Part shown: positions 16,412-24,805 of the stretch, one piece after another
How the letters are laid out: each line of letters starts with the position of its first letter
Position numbering within the stretch: position 1 is the stretch's first letter
Assembly: GCF_902859595.1 (NCBI RefSeq)
Contig: NZ_CADIJQ010000010.1
Coordinates: forward strand, 1 to 64,000
DNA: 64,000 nucleotides
Source of the DNA: Achromobacter kerstersii
GTDB taxonomy: Bacteria; Pseudomonadota; Gammaproteobacteria; Burkholderiales; Burkholderiaceae_B
Direction: 5' to 3'
The notes under the pieces: model-generated
What the model saw: the letters and a program-made list of their open reading frames with translations, nothing else
Database searches by the model: none
Told to the model about the DNA's origin: nothing
Program-made: the position numbers and the translations under genes

Positions 16412-17397
16412 ACCCTCTGATCAAACGCGTGGCGTGCCGTGGCGGCTTGCTGGTTGCCGCCGGCCTGTTGGCGGGCGCCGCCAGTTCGGCGTCTGCCGCC
16501 TATCCCGAACGCGCCATCACGCTGGTGGTGACCTATCCGCCCGGCGGCACCGTGGACGTCGTGGCCCGCTTGATCGGCCCCAAGCTCGCAGCCGAACTCG
16601 GCCAGCCCGTGGTGATTGAAAACCGCGGCGGCGCAGGCGGCATGATCGGCGGCGCGGTGGTGGCCAAGGCGCAATCCGACGGCTACACGCTAATGCTCGA
16701 CGCCTCCAACCATGCGCAGAACCCCGCGCTGCATTCCAAGATGCAGTTCGACACGCTGACCGCGTTTGCGCCCGTCTCGCTGCTGTTGCGCGTGCCGAAC
16801 GTGTTGGTGGTGACGCCTTCGTATGAAGTGAAAACGGTGGCTGACCTGATCAAGCTGGGTCAGCCCGGCGCCAAGGATCACGTGTACTTTGCGTCGGCCG
16901 GCCCCGGCTCGGCGCAGCATCTGGCGGGCGAATTGTTCAACCTGCTGGCGAAGACCCAGCTGCAACACGTGGCCTACAAGGGCGGCGGCCCGGCCATGAT
17001 CGACGTGATGTCGGGCCAGGTGCCCGTCATGTTCGCCAGCATGGGTTCGGCGTGGCAGCACGTGAAGAACGGCAAGCTGCGCGCCGTGGCCGTGGGCGGC
17101 CTGGAACGTTCGAAGACCGCGCCCGATCTGCCCACCATTGCCGAGTCCGGCGTGCCGGGCTACGAGACTTATGAATGGAACGCGGTGTTCGCACCGGCCG
17201 GCACGCCGCCCGCCATCGTCGACCAGGTGTCGCAGGCGCTGGCGAAGGTACTGAAAGACCCGGCCATTGCCGAACAATTGGCCGGCATTGGCGCCGAGCC
17301 CATAGGCTCGACCCCGGCCGAACTCGATACGTTCCGCCGCGCCGAAATTGCCAAATGGCAGCGCGTGGTGAAAGAAGCGAATCTGAAATTGGATTAA
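16408..17397 (+). CDS. Bug-family receptor, operon with amidohydrolase
   Basis: A 329-residue Bug receptor with a signal peptide ending near residue 30 (SSASAAYPER). Motifs: TYPPGGTVDVV, VVIENRGGAGG and AQSDGYTLM. The ATG at 16408 overlaps the previous stop, with AAGGAG close upstream. It probably captures the lactone or carboxylate handled by the amidohydrolase under control of the divergent LysR regulator. A strong terminator follows at 17436, closing the operon. There is no TctAB. Confidence 0.93.
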   Translation: MNPLIKRVACRGGLLVAAGLLAGAASSASAAYPERAITLVVTYPPGGTVDVVARLIGPKLAAELGQPVVIENRGGAGGMIGGAVVAKAQSDGYTLMLDASNHAQNPALHSKMQFDTLTAFAPVSLLLRVPNVLVVTPSYEVKTVADLIKLGQPGAKDHVYFASAGPGSAQHLAGELFNLLAKTQLQHVAYKGGGPAMIDVMSGQVPVMFASMGSAWQHVKNGKLRAVAVGGLERSKTAPDLPTIAESGVPGYETYEWNAVFAPAGTPPAIVDQVSQALAKVLKDPAIAEQLAGIGAEPIGSTPAELDTFRRAEIAKWQRVVKEANLKLD

Positions 17398-17435
17398 GCC
17401 GCGCGGGGCGTTCACGCCCGATGAACGGAGTTTGC

Positions 17436-17463
17436 AATGGCGCCCTGCGGGGCGCCATTTTTT
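17436..17463 (+). terminator. Rho-independent terminator
   Basis: AATGGCGCCC (17436-17445), loop TGCG, GGGCGCCATT (17450-17459), followed by a T run to 17463. It ends the amidohydrolase/Bug operon. Confidence 0.92.
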
Positions 17464-17539
17464 CGCCGGGCGACGCACGGGGCTATCATTGCGCCTTGGG
17501 CAAACGCATTGCAGACCGCACATCGCAGAGAGCAGCAAG

Positions 17540-17920
17540 ATGGACAAGATTCGACTCGACAAATGGCTATGGGCCGCGCGCTTTTACAAGACGCGCAGCC
17601 TGGCCGTGCAAGAGATCGGCAAGGGCCGGGTCCTGGTGAACGACCAAGCGGCGAAGCCCGCGCGCGAAGTCGCACCCGGCGACCGCATTACGATCCGCAA
17701 GGAAGACCCGGCGCTACAGGTGCAGGTGGTGGCCGTCAGCGGCGTGCGTGGCCCCGCCCCCGTCGCGCGCCTGCTCTATGAGGAAACCCCCGACAGCATC
17801 GCCGCCCGCGAACGTGCCGCCGAAATGCGCCGCCTGGCGCCCGAACCGGCGCTAGGCATCGAAACGGGCCGCCCGACCAAGCGCGACCGCCGCCTGATCG
17901 ATCAGATGCGAGGCAAATGA
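17540..17920 (+). CDS. hslR: Heat-shock S4 RNA-binding protein HslR
   Basis: A 126-residue S4-domain protein: MDKIRLDKWLWAARFYKTR and GKGRVLVND at the N-terminus are the S4 RNA-binding signature, and the basic C-terminal tail (GRPTKRDRR) is typical of Hsp15. It binds 50S subunits carrying stalled nascent peptides and helps recycle them. It overlaps yciH by four bases and the two are probably co-transcribed. Confidence 0.93.
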   Translation: MDKIRLDKWLWAARFYKTRSLAVQEIGKGRVLVNDQAAKPAREVAPGDRITIRKEDPALQVQVVAVSGVRGPAPVARLLYEETPDSIAARERAAEMRRLAPEPALGIETGRPTKRDRRLIDQMRGK

Positions 17921-18282
17921 TGAAGCGCAGTTCAAGCGGCGGGCTGGTCTATTCCACCGAAAGCGGCCGCATGTGTCCCGAATGCCGCCAAGCCCTGACG
18001 CAATGCCAATGCAAGCCAGCCGCGCGCGCCGTGCCTGCGGGTGATGGCGTGGCGCGGGTCTCGCGCGAGACCAAGGGCCGGGGCGGCAAGAGCGTCACGC
18101 TGGTGCGGGGGCTGGCGCTGGAACCGATGGCGCTTGCGGTGCTGGGTAAGGAATTGCGCACGGCCTGCGGGTCGGGCGGCACCGTGAAAGACGGGGTGAT
18201 CGAAGTGCAGGGAGACCACTGCGACCGCATCATCGACGCACTAACCACCCGCGGCCACCGCGCCAAGCGCGCTGGCGGCTGA
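17917..18282 (+). CDS. yciH: SUI1-family translation factor YciH
   Basis: A 121-residue bacterial eIF1/SUI1 homologue. A short N-terminal CPECRQALTQCQC may bind zinc. The SUI1 core includes RETKGRGGKSVTLVRGL and ends GTVKDGVIEVQGDH. Two adjacent ATGs (17917 and 17920) could serve as start; the first overlaps the hslR stop. It is thought to affect start-site fidelity in translation, fitting its coupling to hslR. Confidence 0.92.
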   Translation: MMKRSSSGGLVYSTESGRMCPECRQALTQCQCKPAARAVPAGDGVARVSRETKGRGGKSVTLVRGLALEPMALAVLGKELRTACGSGGTVKDGVIEVQGDHCDRIIDALTTRGHRAKRAGG

Positions 18283-18298
18283 ACCTGACGAGACGACC

Positions 18299-18652
18299 AT
18301 GAATGATCTGGCGGTAAACGGCGTGGCCAGTTGGCACGCGCATGTGTACTTCGACGCGGCCAGCCGCGATACCGCGTATGCGTTGCGCGAACGGGTGATT
18401 GCGCAGTTCGACGGCAAGATGGACATAGGGCGCTTTCATGAGCGCCCCGTCGGCCCGCATCCCCAATGGAGCTACCAGATTGCGTTCACCCCGGCGCACT
18501 TCGCCGAGATCGCAACCTGGTTGACGCTGAACCATGGCGAGCTGGATGTCTTCATGCACCCCAACACCGGCGATTCACTGCGCGACCACCGCGACTGCGC
18601 CGTGTGGATCGGCCGCAGCTACACGCTGAATCTTCAGGTGCTGGGGGCTTGA
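18299..18652 (+). CDS. DOPA 4,5-dioxygenase family protein
   Basis: A 117-residue protein with the family's His-rich motifs: WHAHVYF (12-18), FHERPVGPHPQWSY and MHPNTGDSLRDHRDC. Plant and fungal relatives cleave the ring of DOPA; bacterial members are small and mostly uncharacterised. It is 17 bp downstream of yciH, so may be carried on the same transcript. Its stop context GCTTGAAC is the unit repeated in the array that follows. Confidence 0.87.
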   Translation: MNDLAVNGVASWHAHVYFDAASRDTAYALRERVIAQFDGKMDIGRFHERPVGPHPQWSYQIAFTPAHFAEIATWLTLNHGELDVFMHPNTGDSLRDHRDCAVWIGRSYTLNLQVLGA

Positions 18653-18780
18653 ACGAAGGCGGACTGAATACAGCCGCTTGAACCTAGGCCGCTTGAACCT
18701 AGGCCGCTTGAACGTGGCTCGCTTGAACTTGGCCCGCTTGAACGTGGCTCGCTTGAACGTGGCTCGCTTGAACTTGGGCA
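18647..18780. repeat. 15-bp tandem array built on the stop-codon context
   Basis: Seven units with 15-bp spacing begin at 18676, 18691, 18706, 18721, 18736, 18751 and 18766, each opening GCTTGAAC followed by CTAGGCC, GTGGCTC or TTGGCCC. The same octamer at 18647-18654 contains the TGA of the preceding gene, and a weaker copy (GACTGAAT) lies at 18662. The array fills the convergent gap up to the terminator. Confidence 0.85.
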
Positions 18781-18801
18781 GCCTGATCACAGGCTGCCCA
18801 A
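18774..18801. terminator. Bidirectional hairpin between convergent genes
   Basis: TTGGGCAGCCTG (18774-18785), loop ATCA, CAGGCTGCCCAA (18790-18801): a perfect 12-bp stem between the DOPA-dioxygenase-like gene and ppk2. T tracts are short on both sides (ATTTGC on the plus strand), so termination may be partial. Confidence 0.8.
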
Positions 18802-18807
18802 TTTGCT

Positions 18808-20043
18808 TTACAGCGCACGCCCCACGATCAGCGAATCCAATGCCATATCGGGTTCGCTGCTTTTGCCTTCATACGGCAGCCGGCTCAGCACGTAGCGCAT
18901 GGCGTTAAGGCGCGCGCGCTTCTTGCAGTTCGACTTCACCACGATCCACGGCGCGTCCGCGGTGTCCGTATGCGCAAACATCGCTTCCTTGGCGCGCGTG
19001 TAGTCATCCCATTTATCCAGCGACGCCAAGTCCACCGGGCTCAGCTTCCATTGCTTGAGCGGGTGCACTTTGCGTTGCAGGAAGCGGCGGCGCTGCTCTT
19101 CCTGGCTGACCGAGAACCAGAACTTGATCAGGTGGATGCCGCTGGACACCAGATGGCGTTCGAAGTCAGGCACCTGACGCAGAAAATCCAGATACTCCTG
19201 CTGCGAGCAAAAGCCCATGACGCGTTCCACGCCAGCGCGGTTGTACCAGGACCGGTCGAACATCACGATCTCGCCCGCCGTGGGCAGGTGCTGCACATAG
19301 CGCTGGAAGTACCACTGGCCCTTTTCGGTATCAGACGGCTTTTCCAACGCGACCACGCGTGCGCCCCGCGGGTTCAGGTGTTCCATCATGCGCTTGATGG
19401 TGCCGCCCTTGCCGGCCGCGTCGCGGCCTTCGAACAGGATCACCACGCGCTGCCCGGTCGCTTTGACCCAGGCTTGCAGCTTCAACAATTCCACCTGCAG
19501 CTGGTACTTCTGCTTTTCATAATTGCGGCGCAGCATGCGATGGCGATACGGATAGATGCCTTCGCGCCAATCGGCGGCCAACTCTTCATCAGGATTGCGG
19601 CGGCTGCCCGGCACTTGCGCATTGGCGTCCAGCAGCGCGCGATGCACGGCGCGCGCATCGTCCGCCGACAGTTCTTCGATGACCGAACGCAGCGCGTCGT
19701 GCGCCTGCGTATCCGCGCCGACGGTGTAGCGGCGCGCAATGTCCGACAGCACCGACACCGCTTCCTGACGCGCCGCATCTTCGCGCGCTGCGACTTTCTT
19801 GCGCGCCTGCAATGCCGGCTCGATGGCAGGCTTGTCGCCCGGTTCAATGGCGGCATCAATGGCCGGACCCGCACCCCGCGCATTCGCCTTGACGACAGCC
19901 GCCGCCTTGGCCGGCGTGCGGCGCGAAGTCGTGCCGCTGCCTGCGCGCACCGAGCGTTTGGCGGCGCCCTGCGTGCCGCTTGCGCGCGGCTTCGCGCTGA
20001 TGGCGGTGTCTGATTCGGCGGCTTGCGGTGTCTTGTCTGTCAT
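18808..20043 (-). CDS. ppk2: Polyphosphate kinase 2 (PPK2)
   Basis: A 411-residue PPK2. The kinase core has Walker A FEGRDAAGKGG, a lid region and Walker B FDRSWYNRAGVERVMGF, close to class I (NDP-phosphorylating) enzymes. About 150 N-terminal residues are Ala/Lys-rich and low-complexity (AAKRSVRAGSGTTSRRTPAK), likely disordered and possibly binding polyphosphate or nucleic acid. The ATG at 20043 is preferred because AAGGA lies nine bases upstream; an upstream ATG at 20079 would add twelve residues. The enzyme moves phosphate between polyphosphate and nucleotides. Confidence 0.93.
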   Translation of the reverse strand: MTDKTPQAAESDTAISAKPRASGTQGAAKRSVRAGSGTTSRRTPAKAAAVVKANARGAGPAIDAAIEPGDKPAIEPALQARKKVAAREDAARQEAVSVLSDIARRYTVGADTQAHDALRSVIEELSADDARAVHRALLDANAQVPGSRRNPDEELAADWREGIYPYRHRMLRRNYEKQKYQLQVELLKLQAWVKATGQRVVILFEGRDAAGKGGTIKRMMEHLNPRGARVVALEKPSDTEKGQWYFQRYVQHLPTAGEIVMFDRSWYNRAGVERVMGFCSQQEYLDFLRQVPDFERHLVSSGIHLIKFWFSVSQEEQRRRFLQRKVHPLKQWKLSPVDLASLDKWDDYTRAKEAMFAHTDTADAPWIVVKSNCKKRARLNAMRYVLSRLPYEGKSSEPDMALDSLIVGRAL

Positions 20044-20252
20044 GTGTCCAGTCCTTGCTGCGCTTGTCGTCTTGCCCACACCGGCCGGCCAGTCGCCGGC
20101 GACCTGCGAGGCAAAGGCAACACCCTAACGCGCGCCTTCAGGCGTGGATTTGACGAGAATCAAACGTTGTAACATCTATTGCGATTTCATTGCAGCCGCG
20201 CCGTCCGATACACTGCCCGATCCGCCTTCAGCCTTCATCCTTCATCCTTGCC

Positions 20253-20867
20253 ATGTGGTCACGCATCAAGCGGTTCTTGATCGGCCCGCCTCCGCCCGAA
20301 GACCCTTTCCGCAAAACCGTGCGGTTCGACGACACCGGTTTCACGCGCCAGTGCGAATTGGCGCGCGCGATGGGCTTGCAGGAGTTCTGGCCGTGGAGCG
20401 ATGTCGAAGAATTCGGGTTCGCCTTCAGCAAGGCGATGTTCCCCGACCCCTGGTATGGCGACTACATGGAAAGCCTGTGGTTCCTGCGCTTGCGCTGCGA
20501 AGACGGCGATCTGATGCGCGTCGATCTGGAAGAAGACCAGCTCGCCATCAGCCAGCTGCCGCCCGCACTGCTGCGCCATCTGCCGGGGCTGGATGTGGAC
20601 GTGCTGCGCGAAGGCCTGGCCGTGGCCGGCCGCGGCCCGCGCCACTTCGACGGCGAAGGCATATGGGTGGCATGGCGGCGCACGTCGGCCCAACCGCCTC
20701 AGTCGCCTCAGCCGCCTCAGCCGCCTCAGCCGCCCCAGCCGCCCCACTCGCCTCAGTCGCCCGACTCGCCTCAGCCGCCCGACTCGGTCGACTCGCCGAA
20801 TCCGCCGACTCGCGGTTACGGCACCGCCCCCCAGCCAGACCCTACACGCGATCCAGACCCTGCTTGA
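20253..20867 (+). CDS. Unknown protein with proline-rich C-terminal repeat
   Basis: A 204-residue protein I do not recognise. Residues 1-150 are a normal mixed sequence (MWSRIKRFLIGPPPPED, then EFWPWSDVEEFGFAFSKAMF and RVDLEEDQLAISQLP) with no signal peptide. From about residue 149 it becomes a Gln/Ser-Pro-Pro tail (PQSPQPPQPPQPP) encoded by a 9-bp repeat at 20695-20795. The last 26 bp overlap the 3' end of the convergent PLP-enzyme gene. The tail may be a tandem repeat that became translated after loss of an earlier stop. Confidence 0.7.
   Translation: MWSRIKRFLIGPPPPEDPFRKTVRFDDTGFTRQCELARAMGLQEFWPWSDVEEFGFAFSKAMFPDPWYGDYMESLWFLRLRCEDGDLMRVDLEEDQLAISQLPPALLRHLPGLDVDVLREGLAVAGRGPRHFDGEGIWVAWRRTSAQPPQSPQPPQPPQPPQPPHSPQSPDSPQPPDSVDSPNPPTRGYGTAPQPDPTRDPDPA
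20695..20795. repeat. 9-bp repeat inside a coding region
   Basis: CCTCAGCCG-type units (variants CCTCAGTCG, CCCGACTCG, CCCCAGCCG) are repeated about eleven times in frame and encode the Pro-rich tail of the gene at 20253-20867. Confidence 0.75.
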
Positions 20868-22032
20868 GATCCGCCAGAATATCTTCCGGCGTCTCCAGGC
20901 CCACGGACAAGCGCAACAACCCTTCTGACAAGCCATACTTCTCGCGGTCTTCCGCGGAATAGCTGGCATGCGTCATCGACGCCGGATGCTGGATCAGCGT
21001 TTCCGGGTCACCCAGGCTGACGGCGATACGCGCAAGCTTCAGGCTGTTCAGCAGATTGCGCCCCGCCGCCAGTCCGCCCTTCAGCTCAAACGCCACCAAA
21101 CCGCCGCCCGCCGCCTGTTGGCGCAGCGCGATGTCCGCGCCCGCCGTGCCGGCAAGACCCGGATAGAACATATCCGCCACCGCCCGATGCTCGCGCAACA
21201 GCTTGGCCACCTTCAAGGCAGATTCGCTATGGCGTTGCACGCGCAGTTCCAGCGTCTTGATGCCGCGCAGCACCAGGAACGCGGTGAACGGCGACAACGT
21301 GGCCCCCGTGAAGTAGCGCAGGCCTTGCAGACGGATGGCGTCAATGTGCTCCTTGCGCCCCACCACCGCCCCCGCCAGCAAGTCGCCGTGGCCGCCCAGG
21401 TATTTGGTGGCCGAATGCAGCACGATGTCCGCACCATGTTCCAGCGGCCGTTGCAGCACGGGCGTGGCGAAGGTGTTGTCCACGATGGTCAGCAGGCCCT
21501 TGCCGCGCGCAATGGCGGACACGGCGGCGATGTCGACCAGGCGCAAGTTCGGATTGGCCGGCGTCTCGAAATACACGGCGCGCGTCTTGGGGCCGATGGC
21601 GGCGGCCACCGTCTCGGGCCGCGTGAAGTCCGCAAACACGGCGCGCACGCCAAAGCGCGTCAGCCCCTGTGTGAACAGCGTGAACGCCGTGCCGTAGACA
21701 ATCTGGTCCACCACGATTTCGTCACCGCTTTGCAGCAGCGAAAACAGCGTGGCGGAAATCGCCGCCATGCCTGAAGCCGTGACCACGCCCGCCTCGGCGC
21801 CTTCCAGCGATGCCAGCCGCTCTTCCAGCAACGCCTGCGTGGGGTTGCGCGTGCGGCCATACACATAGCCCTGCTTCTCGCCCAGGCGAATCTGGTCGAA
21901 GGCTTCGATGCTGTCCTGCGTGTAGGTCGACGTCAGGTACAAAGGCGGCGACAAAGCGCCTTGCTCATCCAGCGGGTCGTAACCCAGGTGTATGGCGCGC
22001 GTGGCGAAGCCTTGCTTCAAGGTGTCAGACAT
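20842..22032 (-). CDS. PLP-dependent trans-sulfuration enzyme (methionine gamma-lyase / cystathionine synthase-like)
   Basis: A 396-residue Cys/Met-metabolism PLP enzyme. The cofactor Lys210 lies in HSATKYLGGHGD; YVYGRTRNPT and VDNTFATPVLQRPLEHGAD are standard. Overall it resembles methionine gamma-lyase, but where that enzyme has the catalytic Cys in YGCT this one reads YGTAF (Thr115). A cystathionine or O-acetylhomoserine activity is therefore also possible. It starts at 22032 behind AGGAG. The metNIQ methionine importer starts 1 kb downstream on the same strand, which fits a role in sulfur amino acid use. Confidence 0.88.
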   Translation of the reverse strand: MSDTLKQGFATRAIHLGYDPLDEQGALSPPLYLTSTYTQDSIEAFDQIRLGEKQGYVYGRTRNPTQALLEERLASLEGAEAGVVTASGMAAISATLFSLLQSGDEIVVDQIVYGTAFTLFTQGLTRFGVRAVFADFTRPETVAAAIGPKTRAVYFETPANPNLRLVDIAAVSAIARGKGLLTIVDNTFATPVLQRPLEHGADIVLHSATKYLGGHGDLLAGAVVGRKEHIDAIRLQGLRYFTGATLSPFTAFLVLRGIKTLELRVQRHSESALKVAKLLREHRAVADMFYPGLAGTAGADIALRQQAAGGGLVAFELKGGLAAGRNLLNSLKLARIAVSLGDPETLIQHPASMTHASYSAEDREKYGLSEGLLRLSVGLETPEDILADLKQGLDRV

Positions 22033-22171
22033 ATGAACTCCTGTCATCAGATGGCGCAAAGGCATCCCGCCCTTGCAAGAAATTGCACGGTCCCGACGCG
22101 GCCCGCAGGCGTTGACGGGTGCAGATCCACTCGTTACATTGCAAAGCAATGTCCCCAATTTTTGGTGCGCC

Positions 22172-22990
22172 ATGACGTCGCAGGAATCGTCCCCGGAGTG
22201 CTCCCCGCGGCCGCCGAAGGGCCGGCCACGCCGCCTGCGCATCGCCGTCGCGGTGGGCCTGGTGGTGCTGATATGCGCCGCGGTGACCGGGCTGAGCCAA
22301 ATGCGCGACCGCGAACAGGAACGCGTGGCGACCGGCGAAATCCGCAAGGTGGCCGACACGCTCAACCTGATGGTCAGCGGCGCCGAAAGCGAATCCGGCG
22401 AACTGCCGTCCATTGACCCTACGCCCAAGGCCACCGGCTTCTACGGCGAAATGGAGCGCGCCTTCAAGACCATTGCCAGCGAACGCCTTGCGCAGCACAA
22501 AGCCTATGTGCAAGAGCTCAAAACCATCGGCATGCCCCGCCTGCTGGATGCGCATCGTTTGGCGCAGGACGCCGGCCTGATCGAAAGCCGCATGATTCTG
22601 GAACAGGCCGAACGGCTGGTGCCGAAGTACCGGCAGCAAAGCCTGCAAGTGTTGAACAACATGCCCACGCTGATCCGTTCGCTGGCCATCCGCGAACCGG
22701 AAAAGCAGAAGATGCTGCACACGCTCGATACGTCGCTGGCGCAACGCAACGAAAGCCTGGAGCAAGTCTGGCGCCTTGAAACGCGCATCCTGCAAGAGTT
22801 CGGCAAGATGATCACGCTGCTGGATGACAACCGCCAATACTGGTATGCCGACCACGATGAACTGATGTTTGTGCGCGATGCCGATCTGACGCGGTTCCAT
22901 CAGCATCAAGCCGCGATTGGCAAGATGGCGACGGAACAGGAACAGCTGGGCAAGCGGCAGTTGGCAAACGTGTTTTCGGCGTTGCGCTAG
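22172..22990 (+). CDS. Unknown membrane-anchored protein
   Basis: A 272-residue protein with a Pro/Arg-rich cytoplasmic start (ECSPRPPKGRPRRLR), one membrane segment (about 28-46, IAVAVGLVVLICAAVTG), and a large, probably periplasmic, helical domain rich in Glu, Gln and Leu that could form coiled coils. No enzymatic motif is visible. The ATG at 22172 is chosen for the basic N-terminus preceding the anchor. It is divergent from the PLP-enzyme gene, about 140 bp apart. The function is not known. Confidence 0.75.
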   Translation: MTSQESSPECSPRPPKGRPRRLRIAVAVGLVVLICAAVTGLSQMRDREQERVATGEIRKVADTLNLMVSGAESESGELPSIDPTPKATGFYGEMERAFKTIASERLAQHKAYVQELKTIGMPRLLDAHRLAQDAGLIESRMILEQAERLVPKYRQQSLQVLNNMPTLIRSLAIREPEKQKMLHTLDTSLAQRNESLEQVWRLETRILQEFGKMITLLDDNRQYWYADHDELMFVRDADLTRFHQHQAAIGKMATEQEQLGKRQLANVFSALR

Positions 22991-23048
22991 GCGCGGCCGC
23001 CATCGCCCTGCCTGCTGCCGCGCGCGCTTGGGGCTCATCAGCCCCGCC

Positions 23049-23705
23049 CTACCGCTTGTGGTCCGCCCGGCGTGACAACCATTCGCCGGTGAACTGCACG
23101 ATCGACACCAGCGCGATCAGAATCACGATCACTTCAAACATCACGCGCGTTTCATAGCGTTCGTAACCGTAGCGGATGGCCAGATCGCCCAGGCCGCCCG
23201 CCCCCACCGCGCCCGCCATCGCCGACGCGTTGATCATGGCGATGACGCTGACCGTCATGCCGCCGATGATGCCGGGCAAGGCCTCGGGCAGCAGCACATG
23301 GCGCACGATGTGCCAGCGCCGGCACCCCATGGCGCGCGCCGCTTCCACCAGCCCATGGTCCACATCATTCAGGCTGACCTGCGCAATGCGGGCAAAGAAC
23401 GGCACCAGGTTGGCCGACAGCGGCACAATGGCCGCCCACGTGCCCAACGTGGTGCCCACCAGAAAGCGGGTGAATGGCAGCATGGCCACCAGCAAAATGA
23501 TGAACGGGATGGCGCGGAACGTGTTCACCGTGATGGACAGCGCCTTGTTGAAGCGCGGCTTGGGATACAGGTTGCCGGGCGCGGTCACCGTCAGCACCAC
23601 CGCCAGCGCCAGGCCGGACACGATTGCGATGACGGCGGACACGCTCACCATCGCCAGAGTCTGCAAGAACGCTTGCAGGTATTTATCAAGCATCGGCAGC
23701 GACAT
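23049..23705 (-). CDS. metI: D-methionine ABC transporter permease MetI
   Basis: A 218-residue permease with about five membrane segments and the coupling-loop motif EAARAMGCRRWHIVRHVLLPEALPG typical of the MetI subfamily, closing in GYERYETRVMFEVI. The start at 23705 overlaps metN by 20 bp; an ATG at 23693 is also possible. It pairs with MetN and MetQ to import methionine. Confidence 0.95.
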   Translation of the reverse strand: MSLPMLDKYLQAFLQTLAMVSVSAVIAIVSGLALAVVLTVTAPGNLYPKPRFNKALSITVNTFRAIPFIILLVAMLPFTRFLVGTTLGTWAAIVPLSANLVPFFARIAQVSLNDVDHGLVEAARAMGCRRWHIVRHVLLPEALPGIIGGMTVSVIAMINASAMAGAVGAGGLGDLAIRYGYERYETRVMFEVIVILIALVSIVQFTGEWLSRRADHKR

Positions 23706-24792
23706 AACCCAGCACCTTGATCTGATCGGCCACTAGCGCGGCGCGCGCGGCCTCTTCCTGTAATGCGCCCGCTGGCACGGAAACCAGCAGGCTGCCCTGT
23801 GCGTGGCCGCTCAAGCGGTCCAAGCCGCCATGCAACAGCGTGGCGCCCGGCCCCATCGCGGCCAAGGCTTGCAATGACACGCCCTCCGGCCTGCCCTGCC
23901 CCGTGAAGCGCAGCCGCAAGATGGCGACGCCATCGCGGCCTTGCAGATCGGGCACCAAGCGCGCCGCCAGGTCCGCCGGCAGTTCATGCTGCAAGGGGCG
24001 CAGCAAGGCGCGCGTGGCATCCGCTTGCGGGTTGCCGAACACGCGCCAGACGTCGCCCAGCTCAACCTTGCGGCCGCCGTCCAGCACCAGCACCCGATGG
24101 CAGACCTCGCGGATCACCGCCATGTCGTGCGTGATCAGCACCACCGTCAGCCCCAGCTTGCGGTTGATGTCCTGCAATAGCGCCAGAATCGATTGCGTGG
24201 TCTCGGGGTCGAGCGCCGACGTGGCTTCATCGCACAGCAGGATTTCGGGTTCATGCACCAGCGCACGCGCAATCCCCACGCGCTGCTTCTGCCCGCCCGA
24301 CAGCTTGGACGGATACACGTCGGCCTTGTCGCGCAGGCCCACCATGTCCAGCAAGGCCTCAACGCGCGCCCGCGCGGCGGCGGGCTTCACGCCGGCCACA
24401 CGCAAGGGCAGCGCAACGTTTTCAGCCACGGTCTTGGCGGACAGCAGATTGAAATGCTGGAAGATCATGCCGATGCGGCGGCGCAGGCCCACCAGCGCAT
24501 CTTCATCCAGCTGGCCCACGTCCACGCCATCCACCTGCACGCGGCCCGCGGATGGGCGTTCAAGCATGTTGATGGAACGCAGCAGCGTGGACTTGCCCGC
24601 GCCGCTGCGCCCGATAATGCCAAACACCTCGCCGCGCGCCACCGAGAACGACACGTCGGCCAACGCCGTCACCACGCCTTGCGCGCTGGGATAGCGCTTC
24701 TGCAATCCGTCAAAGACGATGTGCGCGTCATACGCAGCAGGGTCCCCGGGCGCCCGCGACGGCGCGGGTTGGGAAAATTCGTGTTGCATCAT
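23686..24792 (-). CDS. metN: Methionine ABC transporter ATPase MetN
   Basis: A 368-residue ATPase: Walker A GRSGAGKS, Q-loop FQHFNLLSAKTV, signature LSGGQKQR, Walker B ILLCDEATSALD. The final ~100 residues are a NIL domain, which binds methionine and shuts off transport when the cell has enough. It is the middle gene of metQ-metN-metI on the minus strand. Confidence 0.96.
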   Translation of the reverse strand: MMQHEFSQPAPSRAPGDPAAYDAHIVFDGLQKRYPSAQGVVTALADVSFSVARGEVFGIIGRSGAGKSTLLRSINMLERPSAGRVQVDGVDVGQLDEDALVGLRRRIGMIFQHFNLLSAKTVAENVALPLRVAGVKPAAARARVEALLDMVGLRDKADVYPSKLSGGQKQRVGIARALVHEPEILLCDEATSALDPETTQSILALLQDINRKLGLTVVLITHDMAVIREVCHRVLVLDGGRKVELGDVWRVFGNPQADATRALLRPLQHELPADLAARLVPDLQGRDGVAILRLRFTGQGRPEGVSLQALAAMGPGATLLHGGLDRLSGHAQGSLLVSVPAGALQEEAARAALVADQIKVLGYVAADA

Positions 24793-24805
24793 GGCCTTGC
24801 CCGGC

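Noticed and set aside
18970-20013. Plus-strand frame opposite ppk2
   Set aside because: Shadow of a gene with intact Walker motifs on the other strand.
22025-23038. Long minus-strand frame opposite the unknown membrane protein
   Set aside because: His/Arg-rich shadow composition; the plus strand gives a sensible basic start plus a membrane anchor.
23030-23045. Hairpin GGGGCT-CATC-AGCCCC as a terminator for metI
   Set aside because: Six-base stem without a T tract on either side; too weak to call.
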